Source of the DNA: an uncultured Rhodobacter sp.
GTDB lineage: Bacteria > Pseudomonadota > Alphaproteobacteria > Rhodobacterales > Rhodobacteraceae
Direction of reading: 5' to 3'
Assembly: GCA_945952585.1 (NCBI GenBank)
Contig: CAMFII010000012.1
Coordinates: 48,705 to 112,704, forward strand
Length of the DNA stretch: 64,000 nt
A model generated the notes under the pieces. It saw only the letters and a list, made by a program, of their open reading frames with translations. It searched no databases and had not been told where the DNA came from. Positions 44,021 to 54,259 of this stretch are shown here, in pieces (the stretch's first letter is position 1; the number at the start of each line of letters is the position of its first letter). A program made the translations under genes and the position numbers.

Positions 44021-45102
44021 CCCAGGGCGGTGAAGGTTTCTCCCCGGCCCTCGGCGAAACGGTCCAGAAGCAGCAAGATCTCGGCCTCGCCGGGCAGGTC
44101 GGGGCGGAAATCGGCGCCGACATAACTCAATTCGGCCAGCCGCGCGAACAGGCGGGCAAAGTCCAGTTCGCCGACGGAACGATAATCCGAGCGTTTCACC
44201 TCGCTCGACACCCAGTCGCGGCGGATCACGTCCAGAACGTCAAGCTCGATCCCGGCGAAACTGCGGAACTGCAGCTGGTAGTCGGCGATATTGGCCTTGC
44301 TTCGCCGAAGGATGATCGCCACCCGCGTTTCGGGGGCGGCGACGAAGCCCGCAAGATGCAGGGCCGAACCGTCCAGTCCCACGATCTGCCGCGCGGCCTT
44401 GTAGCGGGCGATCTGAACCTCGAGAGGGTGTTTCTCGGGATGAAATATACCAAATCCCTGCCGCGCGAGATTTTCCTCGATTACCGTCTCGCCCAGGACG
44501 CCGCCCCGCGCCGCCACCAGTTTTGAGCGCGAGACATACAGTTTCTCCGGCCCGTTCGGGGCGATATTCTGCGCGAAACGCTCGCGCATCATCGCGCGGT
44601 AGGCGGGGGAGCCGGCGTAGCGCTCCCGCCAGCCGAAGCCCATATCGGGCACATAGAGCCGATCCGCCCGCATCGCGCCGTCACAGACCCAGACAGGCAC
44701 ATTGACGCCCAGCTGGTGGAAGAACGGCTCGAACAGGCGAATCTGGGCACGGGTATGCCGTATCCTGGATTGGTACGGCATATAGAGAATACCGTCGACC
44801 TGGCCCTTCAACTGGTCGAACGCCCAGAGCCGCGCCGTACTCTCCACAAGGAAATGGCCGAAATGCCCGCGGAAATGTCCGCCGAAAAGCCAGTTGCCGG
44901 TTAGCGGTTTCACCGTCTCGTCCGCGGCAAGCGTTGGCACGGCAGTCGCCTTGCCGGCGCGGATCCAGGTCCGCGACGGCTCGATAAACCGTCCATCGCC
45001 ATCCAGAACCCCTGCGGCAAGCTTCGCGTCTTGGTCGCGCTCGGGCAGGACCAGTGCCGGCTCAACGGTCGTGATGCGGTCCTGCAGGCTCTTCTCGGAC
45101 AT
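44017..45102 (-). CDS. GT61-family (DUF563) glycosyltransferase
   Basis: A 361-residue protein of glycosyltransferase family 61. GWRERYAGSPAYRAMMRER, GNWLFGGHFRGHFGHFLVESTARLWAF and KLYVSRSKL match the family (H-F-x-H-F-L-V-E and the Y-x-S-R core). IVGLDGSALHLAGF is the other conserved segment. GT61 enzymes add xylose or GlcNAc-type sugars in surface glycans (family knowledge). Its 3' end overlaps the convergent fusion gene by 4 bases, and the upstream gene overlaps it by 41 bases, so it belongs to the minus-strand operon 46686-44017. Confidence 0.85.
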   Translation of the reverse strand: MSEKSLQDRITTVEPALVLPERDQDAKLAAGVLDGDGRFIEPSRTWIRAGKATAVPTLAADETVKPLTGNWLFGGHFRGHFGHFLVESTARLWAFDQLKGQVDGILYMPYQSRIRHTRAQIRLFEPFFHQLGVNVPVWVCDGAMRADRLYVPDMGFGWRERYAGSPAYRAMMRERFAQNIAPNGPEKLYVSRSKLVAARGGVLGETVIEENLARQGFGIFHPEKHPLEVQIARYKAARQIVGLDGSALHLAGFVAAPETRVAIILRRSKANIADYQLQFRSFAGIELDVLDVIRRDWVSSEVKRSDYRSVGELDFARLFARLAELSYVGADFRPDLPGEAEILLLLDRFAEGRGETFTALG

Positions 45103-46015
45103 CCCGGTCTTCCCCCGCTTCCGCCATCAGTTGCGCCGCGTGGGTGAGCTTCCGCGCCCGGCGCCTGGCCATTTTGAGCAACTTCGTATGCCCACGCTGT
45201 TCCGCCGCTTTGAACAGCGTTATCTGCCAACGCCGTTTCTCACGGCGATTGCGCAGAGCCTGCCGCAAGGCGAGCTCGTCGAAATCGCCACGCCCGATGC
45301 CGCCGATGACGGCGTCCAACATGCCGCAGTGACGCAGCGTCCAGACCACACCGTGACCAAAGAACGAAAATCGCATCGCCCGGAGCTGCTCCAGGTCGGC
45401 AAGGCGCGCGACATGGGCAGCGTCTTCACGCTCGAAAGGGTCGTAGAACAGCCATATCTGCGACGCGACCGTAGCATCGACTCGGGCATCGAGGAAGGCG
45501 GGCGTGGTCCAGTCGAACCTTCGATACGGCCGAGGATAGCGCCGCTCAAACGGGGCGATGGTCCGCGAAAGTGTCGTTTGCGGACTGAAGGCCAGAACCG
45601 TGCTTCCCGGTAGAAGCGAGGACAGCGTCAGTGCCGCGAATCCCCCCATCGACGACCCGGCGAAGACGATGCGACGAAATTGCTTGAAGAGTCCGGCCTC
45701 CCGAAGCGCGATGATCAGCGCCGGGGCGTCGGGGTTGCGATACCAGTCCTTGCGCGAAGCAAGGATGCCAAGCACTGAAAAACCCTGCCGTCGGACCCGC
45801 ATCCGCAGCCAAGGCTGCGGCGGATCGTATTCCCCGAAGGATAGCAGGTTGTCGAAGGTCACGAACAGCACGTCCGAACCGCGCTCGAACCAGGCGTCGC
45901 AAAGCCCACCGGCAAGGCGGAAGGCGTCAAGGCGCGCGGCCTCGTCTGCCGTAGCGACGAAGGGAGGCGCGGGGACCGGGTGGCGCGGCGGGGGCCGGGG
46001 GCGGGCCTTGTTCAT
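45062..46015 (-). CDS. Alpha/beta-hydrolase-fold protein with intact GxSxG
   Basis: A 317-residue protein. VLFVTFDNLL is the first core strand. The nucleophile elbow is IVFAGSSMGGFAAL (G-S-S-M-G) with Ser in position, then TVLAFSPQTTL. Later WLFYDPFERED and FFGHGVVWTLRHC supply candidate Asp and His. Residues 1-~18 are Pro/Arg-rich. The gene at 48057 is clearly homologous but has lost the Ser. A carbohydrate or lipid acyl-esterase role in the glycan cluster is plausible (inference). ATG 46015 overlaps the upstream stop by 4 bases. Confidence 0.72.
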   Translation of the reverse strand: MNKARPRPPPRHPVPAPPFVATADEAARLDAFRLAGGLCDAWFERGSDVLFVTFDNLLSFGEYDPPQPWLRMRVRRQGFSVLGILASRKDWYRNPDAPALIIALREAGLFKQFRRIVFAGSSMGGFAALTLSSLLPGSTVLAFSPQTTLSRTIAPFERRYPRPYRRFDWTTPAFLDARVDATVASQIWLFYDPFEREDAAHVARLADLEQLRAMRFSFFGHGVVWTLRHCGMLDAVIGGIGRGDFDELALRQALRNRREKRRWQITLFKAAEQRGHTKLLKMARRRARKLTHAAQLMAEAGEDRDVREEPAGPHHDR

Positions 46016-46686
46016 CTCGCGGACCCGCGCCGATAGACGTGGACCATCCGCCGAGACAACGCGCGATCTGCGTCGAACCCGGCACGGCGCCAGGCACCGC
46101 AAAGGCCGGGATGAAGCTCAAGCAGGACAGGCCGAACACCGGTTAGGTCCGTGTGGTGCAGGAAGGCTTGTTCCCCTCCCTCGAGGTCCTCGTGCGGGAA
46201 TTCGCGCTTCACATCGCCATGGCACCAGACCGGCACCGGGTCGCGACGGACCCTCTCGACACCACGGGCAAGCTCAAGACCAGAGCCCAGGAAGTTGCCG
46301 CGCATCATAAAGTCGTTTTTGGCCGGAGCATCCGGGTCGCTGAGCACGGTGCCGTGACGCAGTTCGTTTCGGTCCGACAGCCCGTTCAGATGATGCAGGT
46401 TGCGCGCACCCGGCACCAGATCGGGATCGGCCTCGAAGGACAGCATGGCCTTGGGCAGGCAGTTCAGCGCAATCGCCGCGCCAACTGCGCCCGATCCGGC
46501 ACGGAACTCCAGCACCCGATCCTCGGTCGTGATCGTGGCCAGCGCAGACATCACCTCGGGGCGTTCGTAACGGCCTTCGTCAATTGATCGGCTCATGCGC
46601 AGGGTCGGATACGGAGCCGCAGGGATCGTCACGCCATGAAACGTCGCCACAACCTGCGACGGTGCTTCCGTTGCCGTCTGCCCCAT
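46012..46686 (-). CDS. FkbM-like methyltransferase
   Basis: A 224-residue protein with an N-terminal part ending in a SAM-binding-like strand-loop (RVLEFRAGSGAVGAAIALN, then FEADPDLVPGARNLHHLNG). The first Gly of the usual G-x-G-x-G is replaced by Arg (EFRAGSG), while FEADP matches the acidic SAM-ribose site. The C-terminal half (VRPVLLELHPGLCGAWRRAG) fits FkbM proteins, which O-methylate sugars. It is the first gene of the minus-strand operon, with its stop overlapping the next start. Confidence 0.72.
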   Translation of the reverse strand: MGQTATEAPSQVVATFHGVTIPAAPYPTLRMSRSIDEGRYERPEVMSALATITTEDRVLEFRAGSGAVGAAIALNCLPKAMLSFEADPDLVPGARNLHHLNGLSDRNELRHGTVLSDPDAPAKNDFMMRGNFLGSGLELARGVERVRRDPVPVWCHGDVKREFPHEDLEGGEQAFLHHTDLTGVRPVLLELHPGLCGAWRRAGFDADRALSRRMVHVYRRGSAR

Positions 46687-46879
46687 GCCCAGCCTCTTCC
46701 GTCGTCCGGATCTGCGTCCGGTCGCAACATGCTACTGGCCAGGGCACCAGGTGTCATCAGCCTTCTCGGCCAAGGCGAAATGGGCGTTGCCCGTTTGCAG
46801 CGCCCGCCCGGATGTGGACAGCCCGCCTGCCCCTGCCTAATGTCGCGATCAGGTCCCTCCCCGCATCCGAAAGGCCCCG

Positions 46880-47908
46880 ATGCGCCATCTCGCCATTCTC
46901 TGCGTCCGGAACGAGGCGGCGTTCCTGATCGAGTGGCTGGCCCATCACCGCAGCATCGGGTTCACCGATTTCCTGGTCTTTTCCAACGATTGCCAGGACG
47001 GCACCGACAGGATGCTCGACCGGCTCCAGGCGCTTGGCCATCTGACCCATATCCGCAATGACCGGCCCGGGCAGCGCGGCCCGCAATGGTCGGCGCTCAA
47101 GACGGCCGAGGATCATCCCCTGCGGCACGACGCCGACTGGATCATGGTGCTCGACATTGACGAGTTCGTGACCATCCATGCCGGAGACAGCACCCTTGCG
47201 GCGTTGCATGCTGCCCTGCCCGAAGCGACCGCCCTGCCGCTGACCTGGCGGCTGTTCGGCAATGCGGGCGAGGTCGCGATTGCCGACCGGCTGGTCACCG
47301 AGCGCTTCACCCGGGCCGCGCCGGCGGTGCTGTGGTGGCCCTGGCGCGCGGCGCTCATCAAGACGCTCTACCGCAACGACGGCACTTATGCGCGGTTGGG
47401 TGTCCACCGTCCTCGCGACCCCGACCCGGCCCGTCTGGCGCAGGCGCGCTGGTTCGACGGATCGGGGCGAGAGCTTGCCGAAGGGTTCCGCACCAACCGC
47501 CTCTACGCCGATTACGGGCGCGACAATTACCGGCTGGCCCAGCTGAACCACTATGCGCTCGGCTCGGCGCAGGATTTCATCCTCAAGGCTGATCGGGGCC
47601 GCGCAAACCGCGAGGCAAGCGCCGCCGATGCCGGCTACTGGATCGAACGCAACTTTTCCTCGGACGAGGATCGGTCGGTTCTGCGCACGGCCCCCCTTTC
47701 CGCGCCGCTTCGGGCCGAGCTGCTGGCCGATTCCGTCCTTGGACCGCTTCACCGGGCGGCGATCGACTGGCGGCGGGCGCGGTTCGCGGAGCTGATGAGG
47801 GATGAGGCGACGCGCGCGCTCTATGGCCGGTTGCTTCTGACAGGCCCCTCACAACCCCTGAGTGAAGAACAGACCCGAAGCATCTGGCGTCTTGCGGAAA
47901 AGCCCTGA
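46880..47908 (+). CDS. Glycosyltransferase family 2-like protein
   Basis: A 342-residue Glyco_tranf_2_4 protein: AILCVRNEAAFLIEWLAHHRSIGFTDFLVFSND opens the domain, CQDGTDRMLDRLQALGH follows, and IMVLDIDEFVTI gives the D-x-D. It is paralogous to the N-terminal half of the fusion protein at 42173 (same N-E/D-E, NDC-DGTDRML and D-x-DEF blocks). ATG 46880 lies in the 193-base divergent gap facing the FkbM-like operon. The next gene begins ~150 bases after the stop. Substrates are unknown. Confidence 0.82.
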   Translation: MRHLAILCVRNEAAFLIEWLAHHRSIGFTDFLVFSNDCQDGTDRMLDRLQALGHLTHIRNDRPGQRGPQWSALKTAEDHPLRHDADWIMVLDIDEFVTIHAGDSTLAALHAALPEATALPLTWRLFGNAGEVAIADRLVTERFTRAAPAVLWWPWRAALIKTLYRNDGTYARLGVHRPRDPDPARLAQARWFDGSGRELAEGFRTNRLYADYGRDNYRLAQLNHYALGSAQDFILKADRGRANREASAADAGYWIERNFSSDEDRSVLRTAPLSAPLRAELLADSVLGPLHRAAIDWRRARFAELMRDEATRALYGRLLLTGPSQPLSEEQTRSIWRLAEKP

Positions 47909-48056
47909 CGGCGCTTGAGCGGGAAACAGTCCTGTCCTACTGTTCTCGGACTGGTTCATTCTTTCGCAGCAATGCCGCAATGACCGCCCAATGGCGCCAT
48001 GTGACCTTGCGATTTACGTTACTGCCTGACCATCCTCGATTGTGCCCCGAGTAACC

Positions 48057-49004
48057 ATGGACGACCCCGTACTTCTTCAACCCGCAGCCGCAGCCGCCCC
48101 GGATCCCGCGGACAAGGCCGCATGGCTTGCCCGGATCGAGGAAGTCGGCGAGGAGTCGGGGTATTTCCAGCCGCTCGGGGATCGCCACTGGGCCTATTTC
48201 ATCGACGAAAGCCCGACCCTGCTCGTCACCTTCGAAACGGTCGCAGCGGTCATGGCCGAACCCGACCGGTTGCCGAAGGGCCATGCCTTGGCCCGGGCCA
48301 AGGGCTGGTCGCATCTCTGCATCATCGCGGATGGCGAGACGTGGTATCGCGATCCGGCGGTCTACCGCTATTTCGACCGGCTGGTGGACGACGCCTTCTT
48401 CGAGGATTTCGACCGCGTGGTGTTCTACGGCACCGGCATGGGCGCTTATGCCGCCTGTGCCTATTCGGTGACCGCGCCGGGCGCGACAGTTCTGGCCGTC
48501 CAGCCCCTTGCCACGCTCGATCCCGGCGTCACCGGCTGGGACCGGCGCCGCCGCGCCGCGCGCCGGATGAACTTCACCGACCGCTATGGCTACGCGCCGG
48601 ACATGGTCGAGGGCGCCGGGCAGGTCTTTATCCTGTTCGACCCGCACCAGCCCTATGACGCGATGCATGCGGCGCTGTTCACCAAGCCCTTCGTCACCAT
48701 GCTGCGCACCCGCCATGTCGGGACCGATGTCGAAAAGGCGTTAGACCAGATGAAGATCCTGCCGCAACTGATTGATGCGGCAGGGGAAGGCCAGCTGACC
48801 CCCGACCTGTTCGCCCGCGCCTTCCGGGCGCGCCGCGACAATGCCCCCTATCTGCGCCGGCTGGTGACGATCCTTGACCAGCTTGGCCGCCCGACGCTGG
48901 CGATCCGCGCGGCGCGCAGCGCGCTGAAGCGCGTCGACGCCCCGAAACTGCGCAAGCATCTGGCCGAGCTGGAAATGCGGCAGGTCAAGGCGACGAAGGG
49001 TTAG
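48057..49004 (+). CDS. Alpha/beta-hydrolase-fold paralog lacking the nucleophile
   Basis: A 315-residue protein homologous to the gene at 45062: LLVTFETV aligns with [25 protein letters not shown] with [27 protein letters not shown] with TVLAFSPQTTL, and [18 protein letters not shown] with IWLFYDPFEREDAAHVARL. The elbow reads G-T-G-M-G, so Gly replaces the catalytic Ser, and the Asp/His region is only partly kept. It is therefore probably a binding or regulatory pseudoenzyme. ATG 48057 is preferred; GTG 48042 is an alternative. It ends at 49004, overlapping the ureG stop. Confidence 0.68.
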   Translation: MDDPVLLQPAAAAAPDPADKAAWLARIEEVGEESGYFQPLGDRHWAYFIDESPTLLVTFETVAAVMAEPDRLPKGHALARAKGWSHLCIIADGETWYRDPAVYRYFDRLVDDAFFEDFDRVVFYGTGMGAYAACAYSVTAPGATVLAVQPLATLDPGVTGWDRRRRAARRMNFTDRYGYAPDMVEGAGQVFILFDPHQPYDAMHAALFTKPFVTMLRTRHVGTDVEKALDQMKILPQLIDAAGEGQLTPDLFARAFRARRDNAPYLRRLVTILDQLGRPTLAIRAARSALKRVDAPKLRKHLAELEMRQVKATKG

Positions 49005-49612
49005 AGCCCGCCCTCGGCCTTCAGGAAAGCAACGATCTCGTCGACGCCGCGCCCCCTCTTCAGGCTGGCCATGACGAAAGGTTTCGGCCCCCGCGCCTTC
49101 TGTGCATCGCTTTCCAGCAGCACCGGATCGACCTCGACGAAGGGGGCGAGATCGACCTTGTTGATGACCAGCAGGTCCGACCGCGTCACCCCCGGCCCCT
49201 TCTTGCGCGGGATGTCCTGCCCGGCGGCGGTGTCGATGACGTAGATGGTGATGTCGGCCAGCTCCGGGCTGAAGGTCGCGGCCAGATTGTCGCCGCCCGA
49301 CTCGATCAGGATGACGTCGAGATCGGGAAAGCTCCGGTTCAGGTCGGCGACGGCAGCGAGGTTGATCGAGGCATCCTCGCGGATCGCGGTATGCGGACAG
49401 CCGCCGGTTTCCACGCCCCGGATGCGCTCGATCGGCAGGGCCTGCGCCCGCATCAGGTATTCCGCATCCTCGCGGGTGTAGATGTCGTTGGTGATCGCCG
49501 CGACCGAATAGTCGTCGCGCAGCGCGCGGCACAGCTGTTCGGTCAGGGTGGTCTTGCCGGCACCCACCGGGCCGCCGATGCCCACGCGCAACGGGCCGTT
49601 GGGAGAAGTCAT
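49001..49612 (-). CDS. ureG: Urease accessory GTPase UreG
   Basis: A 203-residue SIMIBI-class GTPase that drives nickel delivery to apo-urease. P-loop [13 protein letters not shown], the Cys-Pro-His metal motif [28 protein letters not shown] (Walker B/switch) and [11 protein letters not shown] (guanine-specific N-K-x-D) are present. Length is normal. The start overlaps ureF by 4 bases (ATGA). Last gene of the urease operon; its stop overlaps the convergent hydrolase-like gene by 3-4 bases. Confidence 0.97.
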   Translation of the reverse strand: MTSPNGPLRVGIGGPVGAGKTTLTEQLCRALRDDYSVAAITNDIYTREDAEYLMRAQALPIERIRGVETGGCPHTAIREDASINLAAVADLNRSFPDLDVILIESGGDNLAATFSPELADITIYVIDTAAGQDIPRKKGPGVTRSDLLVINKVDLAPFVEVDPVLLESDAQKARGPKPFVMASLKRGRGVDEIVAFLKAEGGL

Positions 49613-50247
49613 GTGCGGAAGATCCTTACGTCCATCGTCTCATGCTGCATCGCCGCAAGGTCGCTGCGCAAGGCCCCGCCGCCAAGACCGTTCAGCCCCG
49701 CCACGGCCGCCTCGCGCGCGGCGCGCTGGATCACCGGATGCAGGCCGGCCAGCGCCCGCTGCCCCTCGGTCTGGCCGAGGGGGATGAACCGCACGCCCGC
49801 CTGCACCAGGTTCGAGGCGAAGGCGTGCAGATAAAGCGCCAGCACCTGTGCGATCGGCAGGCCAAGGGGGGCCGCCGCCGCGCCAAGCGCCACCGGATAG
49901 GGCATCGGCGGGTGGTCGTCGCCCGTCAGCGCATTGGTCGTAGCCAAAAGCGAGCGGCCCTGTTCCTGCGTCTCGACAAGGCGCTCACGGCTGGCCGCCA
50001 GCGCCTCGGCCAAGGCGGCAAGTGCGGGCAGGTCGGCCCCCGGTTTCAGCGCCTCGGCGAGCAGGATCGCGTCGTTGCGGCCCGAACCTTCGGTCAGAAT
50101 CGTGGCGATCCAGCCTTCAAGGTCCGCCGCCGTGCGCACCTGACCTGAAGCGATCGCTGCCTCAAGCCCGTGCGAATAGGCGTATCCGCCCACCGGAAAG
50201 GCGGGCGAAAGCCACTGAACCAGCGTCAGCAGCCCGGCCTCGGACAT
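49609..50247 (-). CDS. ureF: Urease accessory protein UreF
   Basis: A 212-residue all-helical chaperone acting with UreD/UreG to gate nickel and CO2 insertion into urease. The opening [27 protein letters not shown] is the family hallmark (W-L-S-P-x-F-P-x-G-x-Y-x-x-S-H-G-L-E). C-terminal [11 protein letters not shown] is conserved. It sits between ureE and ureG, sharing one base with ureE stop (TGATG). Confidence 0.96.
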   Translation of the reverse strand: MSEAGLLTLVQWLSPAFPVGGYAYSHGLEAAIASGQVRTAADLEGWIATILTEGSGRNDAILLAEALKPGADLPALAALAEALAASRERLVETQEQGRSLLATTNALTGDDHPPMPYPVALGAAAAPLGLPIAQVLALYLHAFASNLVQAGVRFIPLGQTEGQRALAGLHPVIQRAAREAAVAGLNGLGGGALRSDLAAMQHETMDVRIFRT

Positions 50248-50783
50248 CAGTCGACATCCACCGGGATATCGTCGTCATCGTTCAGATGATGGTGGCCGCC
50301 GTGGTGATGGACATGCCGGTGCCCCTGCTCGGCCCCGTGATCGTGGCCCATCGTCCGGCCCATGCCGTAGGCGCCGCCTTCGGGCGTGAAGGGTTCGTCG
50401 GAATAGGCGACCGCGGCCCCCAGTTGCGCCAGCATCGCCTCAAGCACGTGGTCGCGGCGGATCAGCAGCCGGCCCGCCTCGATCTGGCAGGGGGTGTGGC
50501 GGTTGCCGATGTGCCAAGCGAGCCGCGGCAGATCGCCGGTCACGACGACCACGGGTTCCTCCGCCGCGATGATTTCGATCAGGCGGCCATCCTCCAGCGC
50601 CAGCGCATCGCCGTGGTCCAGGCTCGCGGTTTCGGGCAGATCGACCAGGAAATGCTCGCCATGGGCGGTGCGCAGGCGCTTGCGGCGCAGGAAGCGGGCC
50701 TCGTAGTCGAGCACGACCAGATCATAGGCGTTCGACCACTCTCCCCGGCGGTGGAGCGTGCGGGCGGGTGGAAGGTCGGTCAT
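50247..50783 (-). CDS. ureE: Urease accessory nickel metallochaperone UreE
   Basis: A 178-residue metallochaperone. The N-terminal domain has RKRLRTAHGEHFLVDLP (peptide-binding fold), and the conserved metal site GNRHTPCQIEAGRLLIRRDHVLEAMLAQLG with the interface His follows. The C-terminal tail is His-rich (GHDHGAEQGHRHVHHHGGHHH), for storing several nickel ions. It starts ~10 bases after the upstream DUF1127-like gene stop and couples into ureF. Confidence 0.95.
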   Translation of the reverse strand: MTDLPPARTLHRRGEWSNAYDLVVLDYEARFLRRKRLRTAHGEHFLVDLPETASLDHGDALALEDGRLIEIIAAEEPVVVVTGDLPRLAWHIGNRHTPCQIEAGRLLIRRDHVLEAMLAQLGAAVAYSDEPFTPEGGAYGMGRTMGHDHGAEQGHRHVHHHGGHHHLNDDDDIPVDVD

Positions 50784-50794
50784 GGGGGCGCTCC

Positions 50795-51019
50795 TCAGCG
50801 GGAAAACATCTCGCGGAAAACGTAGCGCGCCAAGCGGTCGCGCGACAGCCCCATTGCGGCCAGTGCGGCATCTGGCAGCGCGTGAAGCCGGGCGAATTCG
50901 GTTTCACGGCATTGGCGCAGCGGCCAGGAGTGACAACCAGGTGCCTCGATGGCGAAGAACAGGTCAAGGGCAGCGGCAGCTTCCGGGGAAAGGGGAGAGT
51001 TGGCAGCTCGGAACGTCAT
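50795..51019 (-). CDS. Small DUF1127-like protein in the urease operon
   Basis: A 74-residue protein, ATG 51019 preceded by AGGAGG at 7 bases. The C-terminal part (RLHALPDAALAAMGLSRDRLARYVF) matches the DUF1127 pattern L-x-x-L-x-D-x-x-L-x-x-x-G-L-x-R, found in small Arg-rich alphaproteobacterial proteins, some of which bind RNA or affect phosphate and carbon metabolism. The N-terminus has two Cys, CHSWPLRQC. It lies 11 bases before ureE, so it is part of the operon. Its role is unknown. Confidence 0.6.
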   Translation of the reverse strand: MTFRAANSPLSPEAAAALDLFFAIEAPGCHSWPLRQCRETEFARLHALPDAALAAMGLSRDRLARYVFREMFSR

Positions 51020-51120
51020 CGCATCGCCTCCTTCTGGCGCGGGTGAGTTCCTCCCTTCCCGTGAAGGATAAGCCAGCCAGGGCGTGCTGTCCAACTTTTC
51101 GCTGCGTTGCAGCAATAATT

Positions 51121-51759
51121 TCACTCGGCGGCAGCGATGGCCGTGATCCCGGCCTTCCAGTCGGTTTGCCGATAGCCGTCCCGGCTCATGGTGTGGACGC
51201 CGACGCCGAGGTCGGGGAAGTAGATCCATCGGTCGCTGCGGTCGAGCACCGGATCGGCCCAGATCGTGTCCTTGCCGGTAAAGGTCGCCTCGACCGGAAC
51301 GATGCGGTAGTCGCAGCCGCTGATGGTCACGGTCTTTTCCGGCAGGAAACGATAGTTGACCTCGCCTTTGAAATCCGACCCGCGGCTCTGGCTGTAGAAG
51401 CTGCCCTGATCCTCTTCCAGCTTCGAAGTCCAGACTTGCCCGGAGACAGGCTCGGGCGGAGTCTTTCGGAAATCTCGCTCGATATAGCCCCAGAAATCGC
51501 GCTTGGGGTACACGCGGTGGCCGTGCTTGACCTCATAGACGCCGTAGGGCCCCTCGATATAGGCGTCGTCGGCTCGCTTGCCGTTCACCTGGTCCAGCCG
51601 GATGCCATTGGTGCCGGCATAACGGGCCTTCCAGACCTTGCCGTCCGCCATGGTGAAGAGGATGCCGTGGCCCTTGAGGTTCTCGGCGGTCACGCAATCC
51701 GCCAGCGCCGGGGCGGACAGGAGGGCGAGCGCGGCGGCGGCGAACAGAAAACGGGTCAC
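51121..51759 (-). CDS. Secreted hypothetical protein, paralog 2, urease operon
   Basis: A 212-residue protein with a signal peptide (TRFLFAAAALALLSAPALA), the mature part starting with a Cys (DCVTAEN). A conserved block SGCDYRIVPVEATFTG is shared with the upstream paralog at 51756, where the corresponding text is SGCTYETIPVEATFAG. The two Cys of each protein could form a disulfide between the N-terminus and this block. Many aromatic and charged residues, beta-rich look. No family recognised. ATG 51759 overlaps the paralog stop (ATGA). Confidence 0.62.
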   Translation of the reverse strand: MTRFLFAAAALALLSAPALADCVTAENLKGHGILFTMADGKVWKARYAGTNGIRLDQVNGKRADDAYIEGPYGVYEVKHGHRVYPKRDFWGYIERDFRKTPPEPVSGQVWTSKLEEDQGSFYSQSRGSDFKGEVNYRFLPEKTVTISGCDYRIVPVEATFTGKDTIWADPVLDRSDRWIYFPDLGVGVHTMSRDGYRQTDWKAGITAIAAAE

Positions 51760-52412
51760 GGGTTCAGCTCCTTCCAGCTGGCCATGCCGGTGATGCCGTT
51801 CTTCACCTCGGTTCCGGCGGCATGGTCCTGCTCCCGGGTGACGATGCCGGCTTGGAGGGCCGGGAAGTAGATGAAACGTCGGGTCAACCGGGTCTGGTCG
51901 CCGGCGAAGGTAGCCTCGACAGGGATCGTCTCGTAGGTGCAGCCCGAGATCTCGACCTGGCGGGCTGGAAGGAAGCTGTAAGTGACCGCGACCTTCTCCT
52001 TCGACACGGTTTCTTCCGAGGTCAGCTGGTTGTAGCGGGTGACCCGCTCGGTGACCGTGGTCTTCCAGGTCGTGCCCGGCTCGATCCTCGGCAGGCGGCC
52101 CGAAAACCGGCGTTCGAGCGTGACGACGATCCGCGCATCGGTCGCTGGATCGTCATAGCTCCAGTTCTCTTCGGTCTCGAAGACGCCGTTGCGAAAGATG
52201 CGCCAGTGGTCGACCTTGCCGGCCTTGGTCTTGTAGTTGGCGTTGCCCTCGTCCATCGTGTTGTCGAGCCCACCCCAACGGCTGATCTCGACCGAGCCCT
52301 GCTGTGTCTTCAGCGTGGCCCCGGGCATGTTCGTCATGTCGTAAAGGGTGACGCAGCCTGCCTGCGCTGCGACGGGTGCGGCAAGGCAGGCGGCAAACAG
52401 GAAGAAACGCAT
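51756..52412 (-). CDS. Secreted hypothetical protein, paralog 1, urease operon
   Basis: A 218-residue exported protein (signal FFLFAACLAAPVAAQA, then GCVTLYDMTN). It shares an N-terminal Cys and the SGC-Y-x-x-(I/V)-PVEATF-x-G block with the gene just downstream, and FIYFPALQAGI versus IYFPDLGVGV near the C-terminus, so the two arose by tandem duplication. Function unknown. It starts 90 bases after the ureC stop; a nested hairpin lies in that gap. Confidence 0.62.
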   Translation of the reverse strand: MRFFLFAACLAAPVAAQAGCVTLYDMTNMPGATLKTQQGSVEISRWGGLDNTMDEGNANYKTKAGKVDHWRIFRNGVFETEENWSYDDPATDARIVVTLERRFSGRLPRIEPGTTWKTTVTERVTRYNQLTSEETVSKEKVAVTYSFLPARQVEISGCTYETIPVEATFAGDQTRLTRRFIYFPALQAGIVTREQDHAAGTEVKNGITGMASWKELNP

Positions 52413-52433
52413 CGGAAATCACCTTCGGAAAGT

Positions 52434-52468
52434 GCGGCAGGTCCCTGAAATCAGGGGCAATCTGCCGC
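52434..52468 (-). terminator. Nested hairpin between ureC and the secreted paralogs
   Basis: GCGGCAG (52434-52440) pairs with CTGCCGC (52462-52468), and within it CCCTG (52443-52447) pairs with CAGGG (52452-52456). There is no T tract, so it may be a processing site or attenuator rather than a full terminator, keeping downstream genes lower than ureC. Confidence 0.4.
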
Positions 52469-52501
52469 GCGTTTCCCTGTCTCGCAAGCAGTCAATTCGT
52501 C

Positions 52502-54211
<1,710 letters not shown>

Positions 54212-54259
54212 TGGTGGGTCTCCTTCGCAGCATGTCGGGGGCGGATGGGTCGGCGGGGG

